Part shown: positions 11,060 to 21,532 of the stretch, one piece after another
How the letters are laid out: each line of letters starts with the position of its first letter
Position numbering within the stretch: the first letter of the stretch is position 1
DNA from: Cryoendolithus antarcticus
Lineage: Eukaryota; Ascomycota; Dothideomycetes; Cladosporiales; Cladosporiaceae
Direction of reading: 5' to 3'
Length of the DNA: 64,000 nt
Assembly: GCA_002077065.1 (NCBI GenBank)
Contig: NAJO01000019.1
Span: 248,001-312,000, forward strand
Made by a program: the position numbers and the translations under genes
The notes under the pieces: model-generated
Told to the model about the DNA's origin: nothing
Database searches by the model: none
What the model saw: only the letters and a program-made list of their open reading frames with translations

Positions 11060-12013
11060 TCAGGGTGTGACTGCCTGCTTGTGCCGGATAGTGATGTTGT
11101 TCCGTACTGTCGGAATTCGATCCTGCGTTTTGGCAGGCGCAGCCTTAAGTCTTGGGTTGCGAGTCTCAACATCACGCAGAGTCCTGTTCGCGAAGCCAGA
11201 TAGCTTGTTCAAATGCTTCAGCACAATGGGTCGCATCTCACTCGCTCCCGCTCCCTTACTGCCAGCGATTTGCAGCTCATCATACGCACTAGCCAAGATG
11301 CGGTCAACTTCAGGTCCTCTCGATTGCCGTATCGTATGGACTTCGCGGAAAACTCTCTCGACTAGCGGAGGACCATCAGGGATCGCACTTGCGTATGCCA
11401 GAGTAGTCCGTCGTAGCATATCGATAGCTTCGTCAGTGCTGTAAGTCCCAGCACTCAGACTTGCGATGATCTCGTCCGTCAATGTGTCAACACAGAGTCT
11501 CGCTGCTTTCGCAGCTGTGATGGCGGCTTTGACACCGCCGAAATCGTACCAGACGGAGACGGCCATCATGACTGCCGCCCCAGCTACGCAACCAATCAAG
11601 CCGCCAGTGACAAGCGCCGGTGCAGTAAGAGCGAGAGCGCCGCGATTGCTGTGCGACCTTTCGAAGGGAATGCTCATCGCTCGACGCGGCTGTGGCTTCT
11701 GAGCGTTCATCGGTATAGTGGTTGTGGGACGAGCAGCCGGAGTGGTGGAAGTAGTCTGTCCGGCAGACGCTGTCGATATCTGAGTTGTGGGCTTTGCGGG
11801 TGTAGTCTTCATTACAGACGGAGAGCTATACGTCCTCGATACGAGTGCAGGAGTACTGGTCATACTTGGCTTCAAGTCCGTTAAGGTATCGAGTCCAGAC
11901 TGCGCTCGTAATGCCTTGCGACGCGCCGGGTTCATACGCTTCTTCGGATTATCATCCGTACTCGCAATGACCATGGGATTCGAAACACCCATCTGCGGAG
12001 TGGTAGCCGCCAT
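11060..12013 (-). CDS. Predicted single-pass membrane protein, function unknown
   Basis: One exon, 317 residues. The N-terminal 125 residues are Thr/Ser/Pro/Lys-rich with basic patches (NPKKRMNPARRKALRAQ, KPQPRRAMSIPFERS). A hydrophobic segment at about 128-151 (LTAPALVTGGLIGCVAGAAVMMAVSVW, quoted in part) is followed by a helical, charged region with repeated Ala and Leu heptads and an arginine-rich end. No signal peptide is visible, so an internal or tail-facing membrane anchor is likely. I do not recognise the family. Codon use and the uninterrupted length support a real gene. It converges on SFM1, whose stop lies about 190 bases from this stop. Confidence 0.7.
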   Translation of the reverse strand: MAATTPQMGVSNPMVIASTDDNPKKRMNPARRKALRAQSGLDTLTDLKPSMTSTPALVSRTYSSPSVMKTTPAKPTTQISTASAGQTTSTTPAARPTTTIPMNAQKPQPRRAMSIPFERSHSNRGALALTAPALVTGGLIGCVAGAAVMMAVSVWYDFGGVKAAITAAKAARLCVDTLTDEIIASLSAGTYSTDEAIDMLRRTTLAYASAIPDGPPLVERVFREVHTIRQSRGPEVDRILASAYDELQIAGSKGAGASEMRPIVLKHLNKLSGFANRTLRDVETRNPRLKAAPAKTQDRIPTVRNNITIRHKQAVTP

Positions 12014-12318
12014 GATACCGATGTCGAACGGCTTGCGTTGTAAAGGACAGGGCCACTACGAAGGTACATGTAGGTTGTAAGGTGCATCGATGCAGCATCC
12101 CGGGGAAACATTGCTCCGCCCCCGGCACTGTTGTATCAAATCGTTTGAGGGTCTGTCTACCTAACTACCTTATGTAGGCACTGCAGAAGAGGCACGATGG
12201 TCAAAGACGCACGATGTCAGCTCAACGTGACCGGGAGCTGGCGCAAAGATCGTAGTCACTTAAACGAGCAAGAATAGCTACATGAGATTGCATTTAGTAC
12301 AGACTTCATGTGTATTGA
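12014..12318. other. Intergenic region
   Basis: 305 bases between two minus-strand genes: promoter of the unknown membrane protein and 3' UTR of the cystathionine beta-lyase gene. Nothing else seen. Confidence 0.5.
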
Positions 12319-13653
12319 CTACCCGTCCATGACCAGCACAGTCGATCGGCTCTCGCCCTCGACCTCCTCGGCACTCAGCGCCTCGAAGCCATTGTCAGTC
12401 AGTCTTACAGCCCCAGCCCTGACGAGCGCCTGGCTGAGATCCGCAATCAGATCATCAAGATCCTCGATTCCTACACACAGCCTGATGATATCCTCGGGCA
12501 GTGCCCTCTCTTTTCGCGTTGCCGGATCGATGCTCGCGTGACTCATGCGGCAAGGCATACTGATCAGACTGTTCACGCAGCCGAAAGACACAGAGATGCC
12601 AAACAGATGCGTAGACTCCACGATCCGCTCCGACAGCGCAATCGAGCCAGTCTCGAAGCTCAGCACAGCGCCCGCACCGCGTGCTTGAGACCAGTGAAGT
12701 GCATACTGAGGGTGAGACTTCAGACCCGGGAAGCGAACTTTGAAGCCGTGGTTCTCGAGAAATTCGGCGATTGCTTGGGCATTGGTTTGCTGCTTCTCCA
12801 TGCGGACTGACAGGGTCTTTATGCCACGCAGCAGCAGCCAGGAATCGAAGGGTGCTAGGCCGCAGCCGGTGCTATTGATCATGAAAAAGAAGCGGTCGCC
12901 GAGCACTTCGTCGTTGATGCCGATGACTCCAGCCATGACGTCGTGGTGACCCGACAAGTACTTCGTGCCACTCTCGTAGCTGACATCTGCGCCCAGGTGG
13001 AGCGGATTCTGCAGGTAGGGCGAGAGCATGGTGTTATCGACTGCTACTACAGCCTTTGGATTCGCCGCGTGCGCAGCAGTAGAGATCGACGCAATATCTA
13101 CGATCTTGATGAGAGGGTTGGTCGGTGTCTCGAGCAAGACCATTGCGGTCTTGCTGGTCAACGCCGACTTTACTTTCTCAACATTCGTTGTGTCGATGTG
13201 ATGCACAATGATGTCGTTGTTGCTGCGCAAGTAGTTGAGCAAGCGGTTTGTGCCGCCATACAAGTCATCTCCAGTGACAACTTCATCGCCTGGCTTCAAG
13301 ATCCTCGTGATTACGTCAAGCGCGCCCATTCCTGAGCTGACGACTAGCGCCCTCTTCGCACACATGATCTTCGCCAGGTGACGCTCAAGATGCGTGCGCG
13401 TGGGATTACCACTGCGTGTGTAGTCATACTCTTGTCCTGGCCCGCCCTTGAAGGTGGCACTTTGGTAAATAGGCGTGCTGGACGAGTTGAACTGGTCATT
13501 GCTCTCAGTATAGACCAGCTCGGTGGCGAGTGCATATTTTCGACCGTTCGTAGGCGTCGAAGGTGCGGGCGACGGCGGCAGGTCATGACCATCGAGATCG
13601 AGATGCTTCAGGCCTGTGGCAAGGCCATTAGGGATATCGCCTGATGCTGCCAT
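12319..13653 (-). CDS. STR3: Cystathionine beta-lyase (PLP enzyme)
   Basis: A single exon of 444 residues, full length for the Cys/Met metabolism PLP family. Landmarks: STPIYQSATF near 59, YDYTRSGNPTR near 77, VVSSGMGALDV near 104 (phosphate-binding loop), LYGGTNRLL near 131, VAVDNTMLSPYLQNP near 204, and SGTKYLSGHHDVMAG with the Schiff-base lysine near residue 231. The long N-terminal lead (about 40 residues, Pro-rich) and the TKYLSGHHD form fit fungal cystathionine beta-lyase, which cleaves cystathionine to homocysteine, ammonia and pyruvate in transsulfuration. Cystathionine gamma-lyase or gamma-synthase is the main alternative; the family fold is certain, the exact substrate less so. A TGACTCA site 146 bases upstream suggests general amino-acid control. 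Confidence 0.88.
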   Translation of the reverse strand: MAASGDIPNGLATGLKHLDLDGHDLPPSPAPSTPTNGRKYALATELVYTESNDQFNSSSTPIYQSATFKGGPGQEYDYTRSGNPTRTHLERHLAKIMCAKRALVVSSGMGALDVITRILKPGDEVVTGDDLYGGTNRLLNYLRSNNDIIVHHIDTTNVEKVKSALTSKTAMVLLETPTNPLIKIVDIASISTAAHAANPKAVVAVDNTMLSPYLQNPLHLGADVSYESGTKYLSGHHDVMAGVIGINDEVLGDRFFFMINSTGCGLAPFDSWLLLRGIKTLSVRMEKQQTNAQAIAEFLENHGFKVRFPGLKSHPQYALHWSQARGAGAVLSFETGSIALSERIVESTHLFGISVSFGCVNSLISMPCRMSHASIDPATRKERALPEDIIRLCVGIEDLDDLIADLSQALVRAGAVRLTDNGFEALSAEEVEGESRSTVLVMDG

Positions 13654-14000
13654 GTTGGGGGAAAGGTGGTTTTTTAGTGAGGGCCAGAGACCTCAGGGCT
13701 GCGATACTAGGTTGGCGGAATGGTGGATGGAAGGCTATTGAATGACTTCCGGGTGGCGGCAAAGGCGATAATGGTAGTAGATGAACTTGTCAGCAATTTG
13801 ACTCAATCCACAGCCGACATCCAGAAATGACATAGACGCACGTGCCTTATGCAAGGAACCGAAGGCGTCATCCGATGTCGGTTTGGGGAGAGGGGAGCGG
13901 AACATCAATACACCGTGGGTAACACAACCCAAGCTCACCAACACGCTTGAAGACCCTCTCTTTCCAGGACTTTGACGTCCACGCACGCTTCGATAAGATC
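13654..14000. other. Divergent promoter of cystathionine beta-lyase and glycerate-kinase-like gene
   Basis: 347 bases shared by two start codons. Contains a TGACTCA element (listed separately). An open frame with a methyltransferase-like LDVGCG string on the minus strand is not supported. Confidence 0.6.
13799..13805. promoter_or_regulatory. Gcn4/CPC1-type site TGACTCA
   Basis: Perfect palindromic TGACTCA, the known binding site of fungal Gcn4/CpcA bZIP activators of amino-acid synthesis. It lies 146 bases upstream of the cystathionine beta-lyase ATG and 196 bases upstream of the kinase ATG. Binding is inferred from position and motif. Confidence 0.55.
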
Positions 14001-15179
14001 ATGTCCGAGATGATCGATGACAAGTCTGAACACTGCATCCCTTTCATCACAAGACAGATTGAAGCTCATCAAGCCCGGTATGGCAGCGAGGCGAAACCAC
14101 CACCGTTCTTCGTGGGACTCAATGGGGTTCAGGGAGCTGGCAAGACAACGTTGGTAGGCTGAGCTCCCTTACGCGCGATCTCACGGCGGCTCTCTCTGCT
14201 CGCATTTGTAGCATCAGTCCAGCTGGCGAAGTCCGCTGAGACAGAAAGGTAGGTCACTTCTCTCCACAAGACCCTCTCCTCCTCTCCCTACAAGCTTCGT
14301 ACACTTGTCTTCTCGATAGATGATCTTTACTTGCCTCACTCCGAGCAGCTCGCTCTTTCCGCCTCTCAGCCTTCGAATCCGCTAGTACAGCATCGTGGTC
14401 AGCCTTCCACGCATGATGTCGAGCTCGGCCGGACCGTCTTCTCTGCTATTGCTGCTCGAGAGATTGACATCAACATACCTTCCTACGACAAATCTGCCTT
14501 TGCCGGAGCCGGCGATCGGCTGTCAAAGGACAGTTGGGCGACAGTCAATCGAGCTAGTGAGGTACCGGTTGAAGTGGTGATCTTCGAAGGCTGGTGCGTT
14601 GGCTTTCGAGCTCTGCATGAGCATGATCTAGAAAGGAAATGGCAAGCTGCGGTGAGCGACGCACGAGAGGGAGGCGAGACGTACACGGGACGACTCGGGA
14701 AGCTGCAGCTTGAGTGCGTGCGCTTCGTCAACGAGAAGCTACGGAATTACGATGTCTTGACCGAGTGAGTAAGTCTCCTGATCTCGCGCGAAGTCGTTGC
14801 TGACGTTGCGATGTAGTCAGTTGAACGCGTTCATACACATGTGAGTATGATGAAGCTTCTCTCGAAACAGTAAAACCTGACAGCATGTAGTGATGCACAG
14901 GATCCGCTGTCAGTCTACGAATGGAGGCGACAACAGGAGACTGCTTTACGGAAGGCCAAAGGCACCGGCATGAGCGACGAGCAAGTTGTTGACTTTGTCA
15001 ACGGCTGTATGTACATTTACATGGCCAGCGATTTAAGCAGCGCTGACCGATGTCCAGACTATCCCGCGTATGAGCTATACACTGATGTGCTGAGGAACGG
15101 TATCTACTCGGAAAAGGGGCGGCAGCTCAGGCTTGTGGTGGACAAGCAGCGGAAGGTGGTGGAGGTGCATGAGCTATGA
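14001..15179 (+). CDS. P-loop kinase of the D-glycerate 3-kinase / YGR205W family
   Basis: Five exons: 14001-14153, 14253-14764, 14817-14840, 14891-15006, 15058-15179; 308 residues. Intron 1 is 99 bases, the others 50-52. The Walker A motif GVQGAGKTTL ends exon 1 and continues as VTSLHKTLSSSPYKL on exon 2. Then come FSIDDLYLPHSEQ, HRGQPSTHDVELG, IPSYDKSAFAGAGDR, VVIFEGWCVGF, and after splicing HIDAQDPLSVYEWR, MSDEQVVDFVNG and YYPAYELYTDV. These blocks mark the ATP-dependent glycerate kinase/phosphoribulokinase-like family, including yeast YGR205W (Tda10) and plant GLYK. D-glycerate phosphorylation is proven for the plant enzyme; the yeast substrate is less clear, so the reaction here is inferred. 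Exon 3 is only 24 bases. Confidence 0.82.
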
Positions 15180-15525
15180 ACGCTGTCGTCACGAGGCGCG
15201 CTGTCGTCGGAACATGGCTTTTTAACGACAGATGCAGCTACGGGATTATGGTGACTTGGTCCAGCTGTTGTGCTACAATGCGTGTATACTCATGCCTTCC
15301 TCCCTACGTCCCTTCCACACGTACTTTGCGAAAGACATGTGCCGTGGCCTGTGCTCGCAGCATGTGATCATTGCCGTCACAGTTGCCGAACCACCTCGGC
15401 AACTCTCTGAGCGTCAAGAAGAGCCCATGATCTCACGTCTGGCCAGTCTCGCGATGTGCACTGTACGGAAGTCTTATAGCTTTGCTGTATAGGATCGCGT
15501 ATCTAGATCCTTCACACTCGCAAGC
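15180..15525. other. Promoter region of fox2
   Basis: 346 bases between two plus-strand genes. I see no extra gene and no clear core promoter motif. Confidence 0.5.
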
Positions 15526-18414
15526 ATGGCAGGAGAGCAACTGAGATACGATGGCCAGACAGTGGTGGTAACGGGTGCCGGAGGAGGGCTTGGACGGGCA
15601 TATGCGTTGTTCTTCGCCTCGAGAGGAGCCAATGTGGTTGTCAACGACCTTGGTGGCTCATTCAAGGGCGAGGGTGGTGGCTCGAAGGTAAAATTCGTGC
15701 TGTAGTGTGTTAATCTGTGTTCAAGCGCTGATACTCCGCAACGCAGGCCGCCGACGCAGTTGTCAACGAGATCACCTCCGCAGGCGGGAAGGCCACTGCC
15801 AACTACGATTCGGTCGAGAATGGCGACAAGATTATCGAGACGGCCATCAAGGCATACGGTCGCGTAGATGTGCTCATCAACAATGCGGGTATCTTGCGCG
15901 ATATTAGCTTCAAGAACATGAAGGACCAGGATTGGGATTTGATCATGAAAGTGCATGTTGTTGGAGCATACAAGTGTGCTAGAGCTGCATGGCCGCATTT
16001 CAGGAAGCAGAAGTACGGGCGTGTAATCAACACTGCGTCTGCTGCTGGGCTATTCGGAAGCTTTGGGCAGACGAACTACTCTGGTGAGTACAGTACCCGA
16101 AAGCGCGTCACACTTGACTGTTGTACTAATAACATACAGCCGCCAAGCTTGCGCAGGTTGGCTTTACTGAGACTCTCGCGAAGGAGGGTGCTAAGTACAA
16201 CATTCACGCCAACGTTATTGCGCCGATCGCTGCTTCTCGTATGACCGCGACTGTGATGCCTCCGGAGGTCCTGGACAAGCTGAAGCCTGAGTGGGTCGTT
16301 CCATTGGTCGCAGTGCTTGTTCACAAGTCGAGCGAGGAGACTGGCTCGATCTTCGAGGTCGGAGGTGGCCATATCGCTAAGCTTCGATGGCAGCGAGCGA
16401 AGGGCACACTCCTTCGCGCAGATGACAGCTTCACACCGGCCGCGCTTCTCAAGAAGTGGGACGGTGTTGCTGACTTCTCGGAGCCGAGCTACCCTACTGG
16501 CCCAGCCAACTTCATGGAGCTACTTGAGGATGCACACAAGCTGCCGCCGAACGACCCTGCAGAGCCGATCAGGTATGATGGCAAGGTAGCACTCATCACC
16601 GGTGCAGGAGCTGGTATCGGGCGATTGTACGCTCTACAGTTCGCGAAGTATGGTGCCAAGATTGTGGTAAACGATCTTATGGATCCCGAAGGTGTGGTCC
16701 AGGAGATCAAGAAACTCGGCGGTGAGGCAGTCGGCGTCAAGGCGAGTGCTGAGGATGGCGATGCTGTCGTGAAGGGCGCTATCGACGCCTTCGGCCGTAT
16801 CGACATCATCATCAACAACGCCGGTATTCTTCGCGACAAGGCATTCACCAACATGGAGGACCAGCAGTTTCAGCAAGTGCTCGACGTTCATCTCCGCGGC
16901 ACATACAAGGTCACCAAGGCTGCATGGCCATATCTGCTCAAGCAGAAGTACGGTCGCATCATCAACACTACTTCTACATCCGGTATCTACGGCAACTTCG
17001 GGCAGGCGAACTATGCTGCTGCAAAGTGTGGTATCCTCGGCTTCTCGCGCGCACTGGCTCGCGAGGGTCAGAAATATAACATCTTGATCAACACCATTGC
17101 ACCGAATGCTGGAACAGCCATGACACGCTCGATCATGCCCGAGGAGATGGTGCAAGCCTTCAAGCCCGATTACATAGCGCCAGCTGTGCTCTTGCTGTGC
17201 TCTGATAAGGTCCCAGAACCCAACACTGGCCGTCTCTTCGAGGTCGGCTCTGGCTGGGTCGCTGAGACGAGATGGCAACGCACTGGAGGCGCCGCATTCC
17301 CTGTCGATGTGACACTCACTCCCGAGGCAGTGCTCGGAAAGTGGGCGGATGTCCTTAACTTCGACGATGGCCGCGCCGATCACCCCAACGATCCATCTGC
17401 CGGTACAGCTAAGATCATGGCCAATATGGATAATGTCTCCGGGAAGGGAGCTAAGTCCAGTGGTGGCAAGGGCAAGAACGAGGAGGTGCTTGCTGCCATT
17501 GAAGCTGCGAAGAAGGCGAAGGCTGAGGGCACTGAGTTCACGTATGACGAGCGTGATGTGATCTTGTACAGTGAGTCAAGTTATCATATTCAGGCTTCGA
17601 GTACGACTTACTAACCTCAATCACAGACCTTGGTGTCGGCGCCAAGCGGACAGACCTTGCTCTCGTCTACGAGAACGACGACAACTTCCAAGTTCTCCCT
17701 GGCTTTGGTGTCATCCCTACGTTCAACGCTATCGCACCGTACAGCATGGGTGAAGTAGTCCCGAACTTCAACATGAAGATGCTGCTACACGGCGAGCAGT
17801 ATCTCGAAATTCGCGGCCCGATTCCCACGGAAGGCACCCTCGTATCGTACCCGCATCTCGTCGAGGTGGTCGACAAGGGCAATGCCGGACTCGTCGTCAG
17901 CGGCTCCGTCACGAAAGACAAGCGCACCGGCAAAGATCTCTTCTACAACGAGAGCACAGTCTTTATCCGTGGCTCGGGCGGCTTCGGCGGCCCAAGCAAG
18001 GGCACAGATCGTGGTGCTGCTACACGAGTGTACAAGACACCGTCTCGTGCACCTGACAGTGTGGTCGAAGAGAAGACGACCGAGGAGCAGGCAGCACTGT
18101 ACCGTCTGTCCGGCGATCGGAATCCTCTTCACATCGATCCCGGCTTCTCAAAGGTCGGTGGCTTCCCTACACCGATCTTGCACGGCTTGGCGTTCTTCGG
18201 CATTGCTAGCAAGGCTGTGGTCAAGACGTACGGTGCTTTTAAGAACATCAAGGTCAGATTTGCGGGTGTGGTGCTGCCAGGCCAGACTCTCATCACTGAA
18301 ATGTGGAAGGAGGGCAATGTTGTGATCTTTCAGACGAAGGTCAAGGAGACTGGCAAGCTCTGTATCGCTGGGGCGGGTGCAGAGCTGGCTGAGGGCGCGA
18401 AGCCCAGACTGTAG
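15526..18414 (+). CDS. FOX2: Peroxisomal multifunctional beta-oxidation enzyme Fox2
   Basis: Four exons: 15526-15687, 15747-16083, 16140-17570, 17627-18414; introns 56-59 bases. The product has 905 residues, the usual length. Two short-chain dehydrogenase domains in tandem carry nucleotide loops [13 protein letters not shown] (about 16) and [13 protein letters not shown], each with NNAGILRD and the active-site Ser...Tyr-x3-Lys ([24 protein letters not shown]). The C-terminal third is a hydratase-2 hot-dog domain with [18 protein letters not shown] and PILHGL. The last residues are AKPRL; P-R-L is an accepted variant of the PTS1 peroxisomal signal. The enzyme hydrates 2-enoyl-CoA and oxidises (3R)-hydroxyacyl-CoA with NAD. 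Splice joins at TNYS|AAK and VILY|NLG both rebuild conserved sequence. Confidence 0.96.
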
Positions 18415-20088
18415 ATAAGGGGTCATAAGACCACGTTGACAAAATATGTACAAGATATGTAATTCATTGGTATCGGCATGAGGCGTGTCTCACACAGATG
18501 GAAGAGTCCGCCTTGGTAGCGATTCGGCAATGCTTGAGCAAGTCGAGTCAAGCAGCCAAGCTGTCGAGTGCAGCGGCACCGCACCTCCTGTCGATCTTTG
18601 ATGTTTCATCTCAACCTTCTCCATGCCCAAAAGAGCCGCGCACCTCCACTCTTTGACTGCTTTGGGCAACTATGCCAGCCACGGTACGATGATCGACCGG
18701 ATGAACGCCCAATTCTACGTTACGACAACCTTAATGCGACTCGCGAAACAGCCACCCACGCATACTGAACCACCGTGCCGATGTTGACATTGCCTGCGAT
18801 AAGGCTCCTCAAGCAGTATCGTTCACGATGCGGGAGTCAAACACCACCTGACGAACTTCGAAGATTACATCTATAGTCGTTTGCTGACACTACATTCCGA
18901 CCAACCAGCGAAGGGTCCACCTAACGACTGTACGGACATGCGTAGCAAGAGCCAAGGACTGCAAAGGCCGTGCCCACCACCTGCACCGCGCCAGCGAAGC
19001 TAGGTCCACGAGTTTCCACCGTATGGGCTTCCCTTGCTCGTATCTCCACTTCACGAGCGACCGCCGACTGCAGGTCGGTTGCGTACCGACACATATCATG
19101 TCTTGAGGGAAATAGCTGCACTCGGGCTGAACTCCGGTGCACTCTTTCGCAGGAGTTCGAGCAGTGGATACATGACTTGCGCGACATCATATCCAGCATG
19201 ACTGAGGTGTCACCTGTTCGAAACGCATCGGTGCGATTGTGGCGGCAAGTTTTTGATACCACGACGCCTGCACGCCATTTCAGCACGCGCGTGCATACAG
19301 TTCCCCAACATGGCGGGACAAAATCAAACTCACACTCCGCGATACAGTCGAAGTCTGTGTCACACGAAATGACCCGCAACGGGCACGTTGGATCTACCCA
19401 TGAGCCGCAACCCTGCTTTTCCCGAACCATTGTCTTGCAACTAAGCAGGGATTAGGACATCAGGGCCGTTACACGTCGCTATTATTATCACGGTGACTTG
19501 CCTTTGCTACTCCACCCCTTGCCCACGCCCTCGCTGCTGGTATCACTGTACGAAGTGCCGCGGTAACGATCTGCAGTGCATGGAAGGCCGGGAAACACGC
19601 TACTGCTTGGTAGTCGGCATAAGCGCGAACATCCACCGAGCAAGTGCTGTGGCGGAGATACTATCCTTGTATGGCTCTCCTGTACACTACTAGAGACGCA
19701 TCGGCTGCTGGTAACAAGGCTTGACTTGCATCGCAACACAGTCTCTACCTGCACACCACTTCGGCTACCTACGCCATACATTCCTCACAGCATCTGATAC
19801 CAATCGAATTCAGCAGCCGACAGCGTCGCACAGTCTCTATTCTCAGGCCGGACTGCAGATCTATTTCATCACTTGGAGGTGCCGTCGCTTTGCACAACGC
19901 CTAAATCCGGATCAGCGCAGCATATTGACGAAAGACTGCTCGGGATCGCGAATCCGTAGCATAATCGCTCTCGATCTCAATCGCTCGGACATCCTGGTCA
20001 CTCCACAGTGCTGAATTTGCAACTGGATTAATCAGAAATCGGAGTGCTGGCAATCCGCCAGCTTGAAGACATCTGCAACTCAGCCATC
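18415..20088. other. Long intergenic region, nothing recognised
   Basis: 1.67 kb. Overlapping open frames on both strands (18921-19430 minus, 18970-19455 plus) show no domains or sensible exon joins. No tRNA boxes or direct repeats were noticed. The right end should carry the promoter of the next gene. Confidence 0.5.
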
Positions 20089-20751
20089 ATGCAGTCTTTT
20101 TCCCGGCCTAGGCCGAGTCGGCCAGCGTATCTTGATGGGCTCTTCTCCAGCTCCGACTCAGTGCGAACACAACAACACTCACGACTGCCGTCTCTTACGC
20201 GGTCACATCGATCGATGGACAGCCTGACGACACTGAACTCGCAATCGGCATCGGACAGCGGTAGCAGCGATACGAAATGGCGTCCGGCTGCGCCTCGAGC
20301 TCTTTCACCAGCTACAGAGGAACAAGACAACGACTTCGATGACTCGCGATCGATACGATCGATATCGCGATCACTTCGGCCACGCCTCAGATTACGCACA
20401 GCATTTGCAAGCCATCGAAGTACCTACCCATCGTCGCGAGATAGGTCGAGCAGTCGAAGCACATCACCCACAAGCTCGAGCGCAATACAGGATCGACGAG
20501 GAAGCGGGCCTCCAAACAAAGCCTTGCCACCTGTGCCGCCCCTACCTCAAGAGCATGCTATGAAGCGACCGGAGTTGAACTGCCATCGATGCTACTACTT
20601 TGCTGCGCGAAATTGTAACGGATATGTGATTGGTGGGACACATGGTGATGCTTGCGAAGGATGCTTGGTATGTTGGGACTGCGGCTAGGCGTGTCTGCGC
20701 ATTGTTGACTGACCTGGTCTGCAGCAAGCTGGATTCTTCGGGTCTCCGTGA
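20089..20751 (+). CDS. Uncharacterised protein with conserved-looking Cys-rich C-terminus
   Basis: Two exons, 20089-20667 and 20725-20751, with a 57-base intron (GTATGT, GTTGACTGAC branch region, CTGCAG); 201 residues. The first 160 residues are Ser/Arg/Pro-rich and disordered (SRSLRPRLRLR, SSSRSTSPTSSS). The end is quite different: RPELNCHRCYYFAARNCNG, then GGTHGDACEGCL, and after splicing QAGFFGSP-stop. Cysteines are arranged C-x2-C-x8-C ... C-x2-C, which could bind one metal ion. The short second exon encodes only the last eight residues, so an unspliced reading (ending CLVCWDCG) would lose them. I do not know a function; the compact tail looks like the functional part. An alternative is that the tail is a degradation or sorting element. 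Confidence 0.68.
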
Positions 20752-21532
20752 CGATCTTCTTTCTCGAGCAAGTAGTCTGCGTGCGCGAGATTAGACCGTC
20801 GCGCCCAGCACCGCCTCATTATGTATAACGGCCGGTACTGTGTAGATACAGAAAAGCATTGCATAGTCTCGACTGAGCTATCACTACATCCTGCCTGAAC
20901 GTCGCTTCCAAGACTCAGTTCGTACGGTACCTGTGCTACGGCTCGCCCTGCAGGGATACCGCCAGGATGCCCAGTCAAGCTCCGCTAGCGTAGGCTGTTT
21001 CAGACCCCAGCATTTCGTATGTGACAGTAATGTTCTGGACAGTGACAGGTCGGTCGGCAATATTGACAGAGGGAAAGTGATTGCATCTGATGCTGGAGCT
21101 GCATACCGTGGAGATGCTAATGTGTGCGCACTGCGATCTCGATATGTCACAGTGGTAATCACAGACTCGGATGCCTCACTTTTTGAAGAACTGAACTGCA
21201 CTTTCATTGCGATTTCGGTTCCCAATGCTCATGTGCTGTAGCGTGTCGATCAGCGACGCCCATGGACATCCCTGGGAATGCACGACCACCGATGATGGAC
21301 ACATCGCTGCGTCTCATCCCGACGGCGATTGGAGAATTGCCGCGAATCCAGTTCGATGAATACTCGACTGAGGAGCGAGGTGAACCATATAGCGTCTCCT
21401 CTCCGAGTGGCAGGCTACGTCTCGGCACCTCAGATTCCAGGGTTGCTTGTACCCATGGCTGGGTACGAGGAGATGCGGGGTGTGACAGCGAGTAGTAACT
21501 TGGCATCCTCAAAGTGTCGAGGCGGGCCATAT
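20752..21532. other. Convergent intergenic region
   Basis: 780 bases between two stop codons. An open plus frame at 21262-21495 (MDIPGNARPPMMD...) lacks a domain and is unsupported. Nothing else recognised. Confidence 0.45.

Noticed and set aside
13735..13986. Minus frame with LDVGCG, reminiscent of a methyltransferase motif
   Set aside because: Short, in a divergent promoter, with no other methyltransferase motif.
14154..14252. Apparent frameshift in the glycerate-kinase-like gene right after the Walker A motif
   Set aside because: A 99-base intron from GTAGGC to GGTAG joins GAGKTTL to VTSLHKTLSSSP in phase and matches the family; no frameshift is needed.
18921..19455. Pair of antisense frames of 160-170 residues in the long gap after fox2
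   Set aside because: No domain, no codon bias, no splice context; expected by chance in GC-balanced DNA.
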